Source: Xanthostigma xanthostigma (taxonomy: Eukaryota; Arthropoda; Insecta; Raphidioptera; Raphidiidae). From it: a stretch of 64,000 bases of DNA. Below the pieces are notes generated by a model. It saw only the letters and a program-made list of their open reading frames with translations. It did not search any database and was not told where the DNA came from. This document shows positions 24,627 through 36,283 of this stretch, one piece after another; the stretch's first letter is position 1; every line of letters begins with the position of its first letter. The stretch lies in assembly GCA_963575645.1 (NCBI GenBank), contig OY754468.1:5146001-5210000 (forward strand), read 5' to 3'. A program made the translations under genes and the position numbers.

Positions 24627-26874
24627 TTTTGATTTTTTATAGTGAATTTTTTCATATAATATGTACTACGCTTGGCAAAATACTGTTAATTTTTTAACTA
24701 AGAGCGGATATTGTTTGCGATTTGTGTGACTTTTAATTACTTTGATTAAATACCGGATGCTCTTTTTACAAAGTTAAGTAGCCAGTGGTGTGGTTCAAAA
24801 TTATTTTTTATAAAATATATTTACCGTATGTACTTTAGATTCCACTTGACTTATATTTATATGTCAAGTATAAAAATCAAGTCAAGTCAAATAGTTCCTT
24901 ATACAAAACTTATTTGTAAATTATAGATGCTCACATAGCCGTTGGCAGGGGGGGTGTTTTGTGGGTTCACCCCCCCCGAAATGCCTTAGCCAACCCACCA
25001 TTTTATACACTAAAATATGTTCGACTCTTTTCTCGGATAATTGGATTCCACGTTTTTCGGAACGAGTAAAATCGAAATGTAACGCATTGTTAATAAATTA
25101 AACGAATCATTAAGGTAGTACGAACACCAAGGCAATTTTAAATAAAAGGCTTGATTTTTTTTTATATGAATTTGGACTAAGTCTAAACCAATTCTGAAAA
25201 TTTAGGGGGTTTGCCCGATTATTTAAATAAATAAATGTCTTCAAAAGTAGACATATTTAACATTGGGCTTTATGGTAAAACGGTAGATGGATAATATGTT
25301 TTCATTGATTTCTCCAAAACTAGTCGGTGGAAATTAAAAAAAACTATTTAAATTAAAGTTGAAACCTTAATAAATTATTGAAAACAAAAAAAAACCGTTG
25401 TGCACGACTAATTAAAAAGATATTTAATTAAAAAGATTTAATATCTTTTTAATTAGTCGGGCACAACAGTTTTTTTTTTGTTTTCAATAGTTTATTAAGG
25501 TTTTAACTTTAATTTAAATAGTTTTTTTTTTAATTTCAACCGACTAGTTTTGGAGAAATCAATGAAAACATATCATCCATCTACCAAAATATAAAAAAAT
25601 CAAGCCTTTTATTTAAAGTTGCCTTGGTGCTCGTACTACCTTAAACTCTTTCGTCGAAATCTACGTCGGCTGCCTTTAAAATAAATTTGTATTTATGTGA
25701 AATTATAATATATGTATGCTAATTTTCAAATAAAGTTATTTTTTAGTGTGTCTGGTCCAGAGCTCGACTATCCCCGGCCTTGGATGCTCAACAGCTAAGA
25801 CTATTATCGCCAATATCAACATTTTTTTAACGTTTTATGTGATTTAGATAATAGAAAAATGGAACCTTTAGCCTACATTTTGAGCCTTGAAGAAGTCTCA
25901 ATTTGTAGACAAAACGTTGGCAAGAAAAATAAAGATATTGTACGGGCTGAAGATTCCATTTTTTCCGTTATTATATTAATTATCTAAAGGTCATTATAAC
26001 TTTTTTTATATGCATTTTACGAGTCCTAACTAAAAACAACACATTCAATGTACTAAGTGAAAACACATTTTTTGAGTACACTTTCAACTTTATGAGATGA
26101 GCTCAAAACATTATTTTTGCGAAAATCTCAATTTTGTTTTTGAATCATCATTTTACGTTCGAGTGCCAATGGGAGAGCTGTGAGAGTGACAGAGAGGCGG
26201 AAATTAAAGGGGTTCGCAGTTTCCACGGAACCCTTAATTAAATCGGTATTTGAACTAAAACTTCTTTACGCACGCTTGACTTGGGGAGTACCTAAGCTGG
26301 TGAATGCTTGACGCGAGATTTACGGAAGTTGAGAGGGAGATATAAGTTAGTGAAGATAGAAATAGGATGCCAAATACTTCACTGGCTAGTGGCGCCATCA
26401 TGTGGCCGATACAAATACTTCACTGGCTAGTGGCGCCGTCAGGTGGCCGAAAATATAAGCAGTACTAACAATAGAATGACACATACTTTACTTGCCAGTG
26501 GCGCTATCGGGTGACAGAAAAAAGTTTAGTAAACAGTAGTCGGATTTTTCGGGGTTTTTCCGACTCACACAATCCACTAAAATAGAAAACATGACGTTAA
26601 CTGAGAACCAAATGGCGGTTCTTATAGCATCAAATCGAAAAATGTTTGGTACAAAAGTTATTTTCTTTGACCCAAAGAACAAACAATCCGAGAAAAAAAT
26701 ATGGGCTCCTATTTAAAAAAGTGGAGGTGACTTTGATATCTTGAAGAAACCTTAACCAAATGATAAAAAAATGCACTAATATTCTTCCCCCTTGATGCTG
26801 TTGTTTGAAACTTTTTTCAAGAACTCTTCCACTATGAAAAAAAAGGTCCATCCTGTAGATATCATTAACATGTC
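24627..26874. other. Intergenic region, gene 2 start to gene 3 end
   Basis: No gene found. It matches 10202-13164 closely, less the ~720 bp segment found only there. It contains the foldback 25114-25640 and the three direct repeats near 26370-26510. Confidence 0.7.
25114..25640. mobile_element. TTAA-flanked long foldback element, upstream of gene 2
   Basis: Counterpart of 10689-11215, flanked by TTAA at 25110-25113 and 25641-25644. Confidence 0.75.
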
Positions 26875-26880
26875 TTTATT
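26875..26880 (-). terminator. candidate poly(A) signal for gene 3
   Basis: AATAAA on the minus strand about 175 nt past the gene 3 stop, at the position equivalent to 13165-13170 behind gene 2. Support is positional only. Confidence 0.3.
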
Positions 26881-27054
26881 TATAAAGATATTTTAGATAC
26901 AAATAGTCTTTAAAGTGACAAATTATTGTAAACGCAATACCTATTTTAATTTAATTAAATATATATTATGCATAGAATTTTCAGACGACATAATTCTAAC
27001 AATAATTATTTAATTGTTGTCTTCTCTTCCAGTAGAAAATGAGTCTTTTGGTGT

Positions 27055-30000
27055 TCAGTGTGTTTCTGTGTCCGCTTCTTTGTTTTCATCTTTGTCATTA
27101 TTCGAAGCATTGTCTTGGGTTATTACGTCTTCGGATTTAGTAACTTCTTCATTGTTGGTAGTACTTTCTTCCTCTGGAGACTCTGTTACTTGATAAGTAC
27201 CTTCAGATTCTATGAACTTGATAAGTGCTTCAAACGTGCGCGCGCCACTGTAGTGGATGGGATCTTTATTGCCTTTCACGTAAAATTTCAATGTTGGTAA
27301 ATAGTGTATTTCAACCTGCTTCAACTCATTCAGATCACTATTTACTTTGGCTATGACGACATCATCACGCGACCTTTAAAAAATAAGAACAGTTACGATT
27401 CTGTAGTACTGAATTTTAAGAATTTTTTATATGAAACTAGCCGCTAGCCGCAACAATGTTTCATAGTCCATTCGCAGGGCCGTACCGACCACGGGGCAAG
27501 TGGGGCGGTGCCCAGAGTCCTCCAACAGAAAGGGGCCCCGAAGGAGCCTCTTTTCGTTGGCTACTTTTCAGGGGTTTAAAGGTGTTCACATTCGTTCTTT
27601 ACTTTTTGGGGCCCTTCCACAAATTACCTTTAGAATTGTATGTAAAAAACAGACTGATTTTTCCGAGAAAAAATTTGTATTTGCTCCCTCTTTCCTTTTC
27701 CGAGAGAGAGGGAGCAAGAACAAATCGCTATTGGCGGAGGAAATCTCGTGAATCGGTAGATGTCTCCGTTAGACACTCTTCTCTCATCTCTGTCTAATCG
27801 ACAGAGAAGCTCGGGTGCTACACGCACCAGTTTTATCTATGTTTATTCAATAGATACAAAATTTCGGTTCGGAATTCCTTTTTTTTTAATTCCAAACTCG
27901 CGATATACCAAATACGCCTGTTCTCACTAGGAACTAGCCTACCAAACCGTATATTTTTCCGATTTTTCGTGTAGACTTGACTTATTTATGGTTCGCTGAA
28001 AAATGTATCTACCTTAACGATCTATCATTTGAATATGTATAACAGTTCCATCACGACGACGAAAGCAATGTAAGACACGAATGACAATCATAATTTTGAA
28101 CATAATAATAAGTAATGGCCTTTTTTAAGCACTTTTTAAATTCTACGTTGGGGGCCCTAATTTTACTTTTTGCTCCGGGGCCTCCGAGATTCCAATTACC
28201 ATTCCACAGCAATAGCAATAAGCTCCACTACTGCTATTGCTGTGGAATGGTAATTGGAACCTCCACCATTTTGGTTCGTCTTGCTTTACGGGGCTGTACC
28301 CCGTTCGGTAGCAACGTACTAAAACGGTGCTTGTTTGAAGGCAGGAGACCTTCTAATAAAGAGAATTTCGGTTTTTGTAAGTTAACGTTCTATTACAAAA
28401 CTGTGCTTGTTTGGAGACAGTGACTGACCAAGAAAACGGAGGTTAATGTTGCATTACAAAACCGTGGTTTTTTGGAGGCAGTACTGCTTTCTACTGAATA
28501 AGGAAACGGAAATAAGCGTCTCGAATAGTCCTGGTCCCTTGTGAGAAGACACTCAGTCCATTCGTGATTTGGTACCCAAATATTTGAGTTGCAAGGGGTC
28601 GAACCTGAAGCTCTTCCGCAGCACATCATTCCATGTTATTGTCAGAGTATGTTTCCAAACAGTCCTGAGAATTTAGCCCTTTCAAGAGCACAGCCCACTG
28701 TTTAGAAACAAATGTTCCTAGAATATGGTCACCATTATCACCCTGAGGGAACAAGTGATTGTAAATCATTGCTTTTATATGATAAATATTTACTTAAGTT
28801 TTTCAGCAACTTCCTCGAGAATTGGTGCCAGTTCTTTGCAAGGTCCGCACCAAGGTGCATAAAAATCTACAAGTACATATTTCGATTCATCGAGGGTAAC
28901 TGAATCATAGTTCGAGCTGACCAAAACTTTGACCGGCTTCTTGTCCCAGTCTGCTGGTAAATCTTGACTTAGCAAGTAAATTTCCAGTTTTTTATCGACA
29001 AATGCCTGCACAAAGGTTCTAATATTGTTCTCGTTGATTTCTTTAGCTTCAAGTTTATATTTTTCTACACCATTTTCCCCGTAAGTCTGAATACGTATCG
29101 CGGGCACATCTTGCTTTTTTACACCCATGTTTTCGAGTGTATGTTGGTGGTCTTCAGAGTCGACATTAACTGCGACGAATCGAATCTATCACAAATGTTC
29201 ACAATTAAACTCTGTTTAACCATTTGTATCGTAAATATTGGACAAAAAGCTGAAATTTTTATTTATTTTAGTGGGTAGATATTTGCATAATATTTCTTAG
29301 CGAATTTTTCGCCTCGGGCATCATGACGCGCAGTGCAGGAATCTCAAACTTTCTGCCCGTGTGGTGTATAGGTACTCGTCAACTTACGAACACTTTACGT
29401 TCCGAGGACTCATTTGTAAGTCGGGTTTGTTCGTAAGTCGGATCATTTATAGAGATTAGGATGTATGGGTAATACTTATATGGATATTTTGTTGTTGTTT
29501 CGTCATAGATTTTTGTTGGCCATGAAAAGGGCCGATGTAAAACAGTTTTGTTGCTTCGTAAATTTTTATTGGCCTGAAAAGGGCTGATGTAGAAAAATTT
29601 TACTGTGTCATTGTTGACTTTTCTGAGGTAATAGCTTTTGAAGGAGGATATGACTCCTTGGTCCATTGGCTGGAGTGGAGAGGCAGTGCTAAGCGGTTGG
29701 GTTGTGGGTGAATTTCATTGGTCTAATTACCACTGATCCGACTGTTCGTAAGCCCAGAGCGTTCGTAAATCGAAGAGTACCTGAATACTATTTTCCTTTA
29801 TACTTCGGCCGAAAGTACGTACTTCCAGGATCAACTTTAAGGCAGAAAGTCTAGCGTGTGTGTAATCCCACCAATGCACAAATGTTAGACTTTCTGCCTT
29901 AAACTTTATGCCGGAAGTACGTACTTTCGGCCAAGGGCTAAAGAAAAAAAAATGTTTTACTGAATATTTTTAAATTTTTCATTCAAAACTTACGTCTCTG

Positions 30001-33000
30001 AACTCCTTGGCAACAGGTTTAGCTTCATTAACATATTTATCGAAATTTCCCGCTTGTTTTGATAAGAACATGTAAAGAATTGGTTTGTCAAAATAATACA
30101 AGACTTCCCTTTGGCCAACATCGTCCACATCTGTTATAAAATGTTCAGATTCAGTTTGCAAAAATTTTCTGAGTTCTTCGTCGTTGAAGTCACCTTCAAA
30201 TGTTGCGTTTCCGTCGTCGAACTAAAGGCAATTATTATTTTTTTAGAAAGGATTGTCAAAAAATTCGATTTGACAATGACCTTGGATTTTGAACATATCT
30301 TCATGTATGAAAAGCAATGTAGAGTTTTAAATCGATCCTGCTCGAAAAATAATTGATTAATTGAAATGTATTTAAAATTAATTATTATTTTTATATTCTC
30401 CGTTTCAAAAACACATTTTTGTACATACAGTTTGATAAAAAATTAGCTTGAAAAACGATCTTTTTCTATGTAGATAAAGCATTTGTTTTTGTCTGAGAAC
30501 AGTCTAATGTTCAACATGACAGGGATTTTGAATATCAGTGTGAACACTGTAATTATATGATCACAATCTAAGATTATTGTCAAGTCAAATTTTTGACAAA
30601 GCTTTAACACTATTAATGCAATAGCGTTGTTCCGTATTTTTTATAGCATCATCAGACAGCTCTAACGAACTTAAGAAATTGTAAAAGTTTTATGCTTGCC
30701 GAGCTTTCATTTTGAAAGAGCTATTTCACGTCATAATATGATTTATTAATACTTTTACATGTATTAAATTATTCTAGGTTGACTATGAACTCTTTGAGGA
30801 GGATGGTGCAATAAAAAAATGAAAGAGGCACATGGAGGATGTACCGCAAATTTTAAGTGGTTTACAAATTTCTCTTTTTTGAAGTCAGTTTTTTTTTTAA
30901 TATACGGTTTGTTGGCTTCTACGTCTGTAATACGCGTAATTAGCCATGACTGTGTTATAAAATTAATCTAAAAATTTTAGTAAATAAACAAAAATACTTT
31001 ACACAAAACACTGGGATACATGAAGGATGGACAAGGGATTTTCTTGGAAGGAACCATGGAGGTGCAAGAGAGCCGGGAACACGGACGGCGGGGATAGGCT
31101 AGGTAAGACACACGAGGTAATGTTAGTACATAATTATTTGAGTATACTATTTCTAATATAACGACCCTATCTAGATTTATCATACTCGAATGTTAATATT
31201 ATTTAGAAAATTAAGGATTTCAGAGTAAATTTTTTTGTTTTCGGATTTTAGCACATCGGGATACCACAAAGGTAATTTAATTCCAGCTTCCGTAATGGAA
31301 TTGGATAGCTGGATTCTGTGTCTCTCATAAATAGGGCACACAAACAGTATATGTATCGCATCGTTGAAGTCAGTTAAATACGACTGAATCGATTTAAAAA
31401 AAATAATTATATGGAATTAATTTGCAATAATTATATTTTGGTGTTTACTTTTGTGAATTGTGTCACAGACCCATTGAGGCGTTTCATTCTGTTTTGATAA
31501 AAACAGTGACCTATTAGGTAAAAGGTCACATCGATGTCAATATTAAGTACTTCGCACGCGATTGAGACAAAACATGCGTTACTATAATTTGGCATAGTTT
31601 CTCCTTTCTCGACGTGGACCTCCTAATAAATTTCAAAATTGATTTCATCCACGTGATCAACGTCCTGGCAAACTTTGAAAATGACGAATTGATACATATC
31701 TATCTTATATGATTTCTCCATGCAAATTTTGAACCCCCGTTACACCTTTTTGCAGGTTGAATTTCCAAAAATCTGTTCTTAGCGGATGCCTACGTCATAA
31801 TAACTATTTGTGTGCCAAATTTCAGCCCAATCAGTTCAGTGGTTTGAGCTGTGCGTTAATAGATCAGTCAGTTAATCAGTCAGTCAGTCACGGTTTCCTT
31901 TTATATTAATAAACCAAGAGAAAGATTTTTATTTTCTGTATTATTACAATGGATATAATAATAATCATTACGATTAGATTCCAAATACAGTATATTTTTT
32001 CACTGAATTAGTGAAAGCATAATAATATTAAACGATTATCGTCATAATATTTTTTTTAGAAGGCTTATATATAAGAAAAATTTAAATGTCACTGTCGGGA
32101 CATGAACCCGAAACAACCAATTTCGCGTTGGCTGAGTTACATTACTCTACACTCTACAGTGCCCACGACAGTTAGTTTTTGATTTCTCTCATATATAATA
32201 GCACAATGCACTGCAGAATCGACTACCTGCGAGAGCTATTTTAATAACAACACTACCCGACAGTGACATTTAAATTTTTCTTATATATAAGCCTTCTAAA
32301 AAAAATATTATGACGATAATCGTTTAATATTATTATGCTTTCACTAATTCAGTGAAAAAATATGCTGTATTTGGAATCTAATCGTAATGATTATTATTAT
32401 ATCCATTCCTTTTATATATTTAGCAAATTAGAATTCGTTGGCTAGGTATACCTTTTTAAATACTATAACAGTGTTTTCTTCAGCATTAAATTCAGAAAAT
32501 ACAGCGTCTGCGGATGTGATTCCAAAAAGTATTACATCAGCTTTAACTGCCACAGACAGGAATGTCTGTGCTTCGTCGGACTCTAGATCTTTGAAGAAAC
32601 CGATTGCCACCAACGGACCAAAATGTATGAACGATTTTGCATCCTCGACGGATGTCAGCACTTTAGCAGGTGGACCCACTTTTTTAAATAGCCATTCGAC
32701 CATGTCTTCGGCTTTGTCATTACCTGTGCATATTAAGAAATAATATTAATTATATAATGTAACAGAGACAACCCAGCAGGCGACAACAAATAATTTCGTG
32801 AGGCAACAATCGCCTCGTCATTCTAACAGCGACACATAGATTGTTGTGGGACAACATCGGCTTGTTGTTCTAGCAATTATACACATATTGTTATGGAGCT
32901 ACAATCGGCTTGTTGGTCTAACAATGACACACGGATTGTTGTGGGACAACAATCGGCTTGATTGTTCAAACAATAACAAAATGCATAGGTAAAAAAAGGA

Positions 33001-35856
33001 TATGTTGCCAAATTCCAGACAACAATGAATGCAAGAAAAAGAAAGAACTACCCAGCGCATATATATACCACCGCGATAGCTCAGAGGACGGTCAGTCATA
33101 CATGTGCTTCATCGAGTTAACAATCGACAAATAGTTGTGACATAAATTGACAGTCAGTACCGTGAACAGTACTGAGGTAACTGCTGAAATAAATAGATAA
33201 ATGAACTGTGTATATAAACAGTGCGTGAAATAAATAATGCGCAGTGGTTAAAAGACCATTGATTTCAATTATATAAATCTAGTTTAACATAAATAATAAT
33301 CTCTTGTATATAGTCATATATTGTTTAGTGTACATAAATAGTGACTCTGTATTCTTTATTACTTATTCTTTTATTTTATTAGTTAGAACTTGTTGTTTTG
33401 TTTCTGTTACGTTATAGAGAAGTGCTTTTTATTTGTTTGTTAACATTTCACTATAATTGTAAATAAATATTTTCAACCTGGCGTGCGTAACAATATTATT
33501 GTAACACAACTGTTCTAGTTCAGTTGTGTTACAATAATATTGTTACGCACGCCAGCCGCCACTGCTATTAGTAAAGGCAGGTAGAAGGAGTGTTAGGCAC
33601 GCCATCGACACTGCGCGCATTGGTAGAAGCAAGCAGAAGAATATTAGTAGAAAATCAATTTTTTTGGCGATACTTTCTGCAATCCACCATAAGAATGTGT
33701 GAAAAGGAATCGTTTTCATTTAGAATCGTTTGTTTACAAGGTGAGAAGTGTTAGGGTTTCTTAGTTAGGTTTTTTGAATTTGTGTAACGCTTCTTTTATG
33801 TTATGTTTAACAATAATTTTTTATCCTGACTTACCGTTATATTCTATTGCTACACCTTCACGATACAGTACGAGGGTTGGATAGCTTCGAACATGAATAT
33901 TTTTAAACAAGTCTCTATTATCTCTTATGCTTAGCTCAGCTACAAGTATTTTTGTTGGTTTCTCTTCTAAAATAGTCGCCAGTTTTTCAAGTTCTTCTGC
34001 TAATTCTTGTTTATACCAAGGCAAATCTAAAATAAAGTTGTACATTTTTTTAACACATATTTTTAGCCTCGTCTTTTCGTCTTCAAAATAGCTTTAAAAT
34101 CGCGGGGCAGTTGAACAAAAAAAAAAAAAAAACAATTAAAACGGACGATTCCAAAAAGTTGCCGTTGAAAACCTTTAGAGGCGCTGTCATCGTTATAAAT
34201 GCAATATTTTAACCATATTATACAGTTCGAGTCTTCGAGAACGGAACATTCATCCCGGGTTGGGACATGATTAAATGCAATCTGTTTGCAAATATATAGG
34301 GTAACCGGTAGTTGTTCGTATTCTTTTCGGGAGAAGAAACTATGACTAATTTAAAATGATTTAACCTTATCACTTGGGGGTCGGAAACCCTTATTTTTTT
34401 GATAATGACACATCTGTGAAGAATTTCTATGTTATTTTTTTATTTATTAAATTTTAACACACAACATAAAATCTAACAGTAAATTTCAAGTTTTTAGCTT
34501 TAGGAAGGTTGACCAATTAGTAAGCCATCAGATCATGGAAAAAGTCAGGCCAAAATGAGAGAGTATATATTTTTTTTTAATTTTGTAACTCCCAAAATTC
34601 TGATTTTTGTAAAAAGAAAACCGAAGTATATTTTTTCGAAAACGCATTTCTGACCCCCGAGTGATAAAGGTTAAATCTTTCCAAATTAGTCATAGTTTCT
34701 TCTCCCGAAAGGAATATGAGCAATAACCTTCTTTTTGCTTTTCAAGTGTTTGCAAAACACAAAGAAAAACTGGGAACTAATCGCTTCTTTTTTTTAAGAA
34801 ATATTCTGACATATTTTTGTATTTTTTTTAATGAGGGCATTTTATTGTTAAGTTTTTTTTTAGTATTCCGTTCAAACAAAACATAATATGAAATCACTTC
34901 GGTGTCCGTCTGTCACAGGCAGTTTGAAACTATTTGACTTAAAAAATTGAAGTTTGATTCTGAGGGTAAATTTCAGAGGGTGAAATGAGAAATAAAAAAA
35001 TAAACTTTTTTCAAGGGCACCGTGCAAGGATGCCAAATGAAAGCTTATGGAATCACGAATTCAACAATATATTTGTGGTCGTTTAATTTTTCACTTTTAT
35101 ATATTTTTTGGGGAGAAACGTTAAAAAATCGTTTGTACCCTTAATTTTTGCCAAAACTATCGCTCAAAAATATCACCAATATTGAGAATTAGGTGTAAAT
35201 TGATTGAAAATTCTCAGGATTGAAAAATCTTAGCACTATTAGTTGTTATTTAATTAACACTTTCAAATTTATGACTAAATTCAATTCCCGGAAACCCTCC
35301 TTCTGGTATTTATGCCACTAACTGTCACCGCCGGAACTTAAACTCGAATCTTCCACTATAATGACGAATTAGTTGTCAATTACAGATTACATATCTAAAG
35401 TAATTGATAACTCATCCGCCGCGATAGTGAAAAATTCGGGTTGTGTCTCGACGGTGACAGCGTTTAAAAATAAATTTTTATAATATAGAATTGTAACTAT
35501 GGATGTTTCTTGATAATTATAGCAAATATAGTTATGATAATGCTAAAAAATAACGTTTCTCAAACAGTCCTACGAATTGTACAATTTTCATCACTTCATT
35601 CTAAGATCGTGTCGGCCAATTGGCTGGAATTTTTTTAAATCGATAAAAAATTATAAATAAATGAAATGAAAGACTGCATATAAATATACTTACACAAACT
35701 TATAAAAACATAATCATTTTCTTCGATAGTTTGGTTGAAATTATCGCCGTTTAATTCAAGTATTTTTGTATTTGTATTTTCGACGTCTGAATTTTCACCC
35801 AGAACCTCGAAAACCGAGACCAAAAATATATAAAATATAATAAAAAAATACTTCAT
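27055..35856 (-). CDS. PDI-family gene 3, complete, most diverged copy
   Basis: Six coding exons: 35694-35856, 33835-34026, 32452-32723, 29994-30221, 28794-29185, 27055-27373 (163, 192, 272, 228, 392 and 319 nt), predicting 521 residues. Same signal peptide with small changes (MKYFFIIFY). Domain a has YLPWYKQEL, so YKQE replaces CGHC and is itself different from the YKEK of genes 1 and 2. Domain b opens [11 protein letters not shown], nearer to standard PDI than the [11 protein letters not shown] of gene 1 or the [11 protein letters not shown] of gene 2. The a' domain keeps [14 protein letters not shown]. The tail is strongly acidic and ends NKEADTETH before TGA, so no KDEL or HDEL is seen. 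This is the upstream-most copy of the array, and its introns lack several insertions shared by genes 1 and 2. A dual chaperone-thiol role in the ER is an inference from the family. Confidence 0.93.
28190..28259. repeat. 28-bp perfect palindromic duplication, gene 3 intron 5
   Basis: The 28-bp stretch beginning TTCCAATTACCATTCC at 28190-28217 is repeated as an exact reverse complement at 28232-28259, with a 14-bp spacer. The matching place in genes 1 and 2 has only the first arm. Confidence 0.9.
29803..29935. repeat. Foldback repeat beside exon 4, gene 3
   Basis: Counterpart of 2592-2728, with CGAAAGTACGTACTTCCAG and CCGGAAGTACGTACTTTCGG arms. Confidence 0.65.
30891..31361 (-). mobile_element. 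5'-truncated LINE in intron 3 of gene 3
   Basis: Minus-strand non-LTR retrotransposon tail, shown as poly-T at 30891-30898. It is flanked by a 12-bp target duplication, TTGAAGTCAGTT (30879-30890 and 31362-31373). The minus strand from 31361 to 31180 encodes a peptide containing [16 protein letters not shown], ending at TGA. The HILxxCPxY..R pattern is typical of the extreme C terminus of Jockey/R1/I-type ORF2 proteins. Genes 1 and 2 lack it. Confidence 0.8.
31545..31904 (-). mobile_element. Helitron-like element, intron 3 of gene 3
   Basis: Shortened counterpart of 4289-4781, with the GACTGACTGACTGATTAACT region and CGTGACTGACTG start. It is broken near its 5' end by a foldback insertion (31905-32406); the last bases resume at 32407-32424. 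Confidence 0.55.
31905..32406. mobile_element. Foldback element with ~150-bp arms, gene 3 intron 3
   Basis: Arms at about 31950-32100 and 32258-32406 are almost perfect reverse complements (ATGGATATAATAATAATCAT ... ATGATTATTATTATATCCAT). The host word TCCTTTTATAT flanks both sides, suggesting a target duplication. The loop contains, on the minus strand, GGGTTCATGTCCCGAC, similar to a tRNA B box. Absent from genes 1 and 2. Confidence 0.75.
32758..33477 (+). mobile_element. LTR fossil in intron 2 of gene 3, no nested repeat
   Basis: Counterpart of 5131-6332 but without the nested repeat: the sequence runs straight through the site near 32990. Its 3' end is altered by a local palindrome at 33480-33553. 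Being present in all three genes, this is the oldest dated LTR insertion here. Confidence 0.65.
33480..33553. repeat. 33-bp perfect palindromic duplication, gene 3 intron 2
   Basis: GGCGTGCGTAACAATATTAT... at 33480-33512 is the exact reverse complement of 33521-33553, with an 8-bp spacer. Genes 1 and 2 have only the right arm. Confidence 0.9.
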
Positions 35857-36283
35857 TTTTGATTTTTTATAGTGAATTTTTTCATATAGGTACTACGCTT
35901 GGCAAAATACTGCTAATTTTTTAACTAAAAGCGGATATTGTTTGCGATTTGTGTGACTTTTAATTACTTTGATTAAGTACCGGATGGTCTTTTGACAAAA
36001 TTAAGTAGCCAGTGGTGTGGTTCACAATTATTTTTTATAAAATATATTTAACGTAGGTAGGTACTATAGATTCCACCGATTTACGACTTCGCATGATTTT
36101 GAAATCAAGTCAAGTATTTATATTGTAACAAAACTGTTTTAATTCGTGGTGGAAAATATTTATTTACATTAGTGAAACGTTAACAAAACACAAACAAAAA
36201 GTACTTCTCTAACGTAACAGAAACAAAACATTAAATTCTAACTAATAAAATAAAAGAATAAGTAATAAAGAATACAAAGTCAC

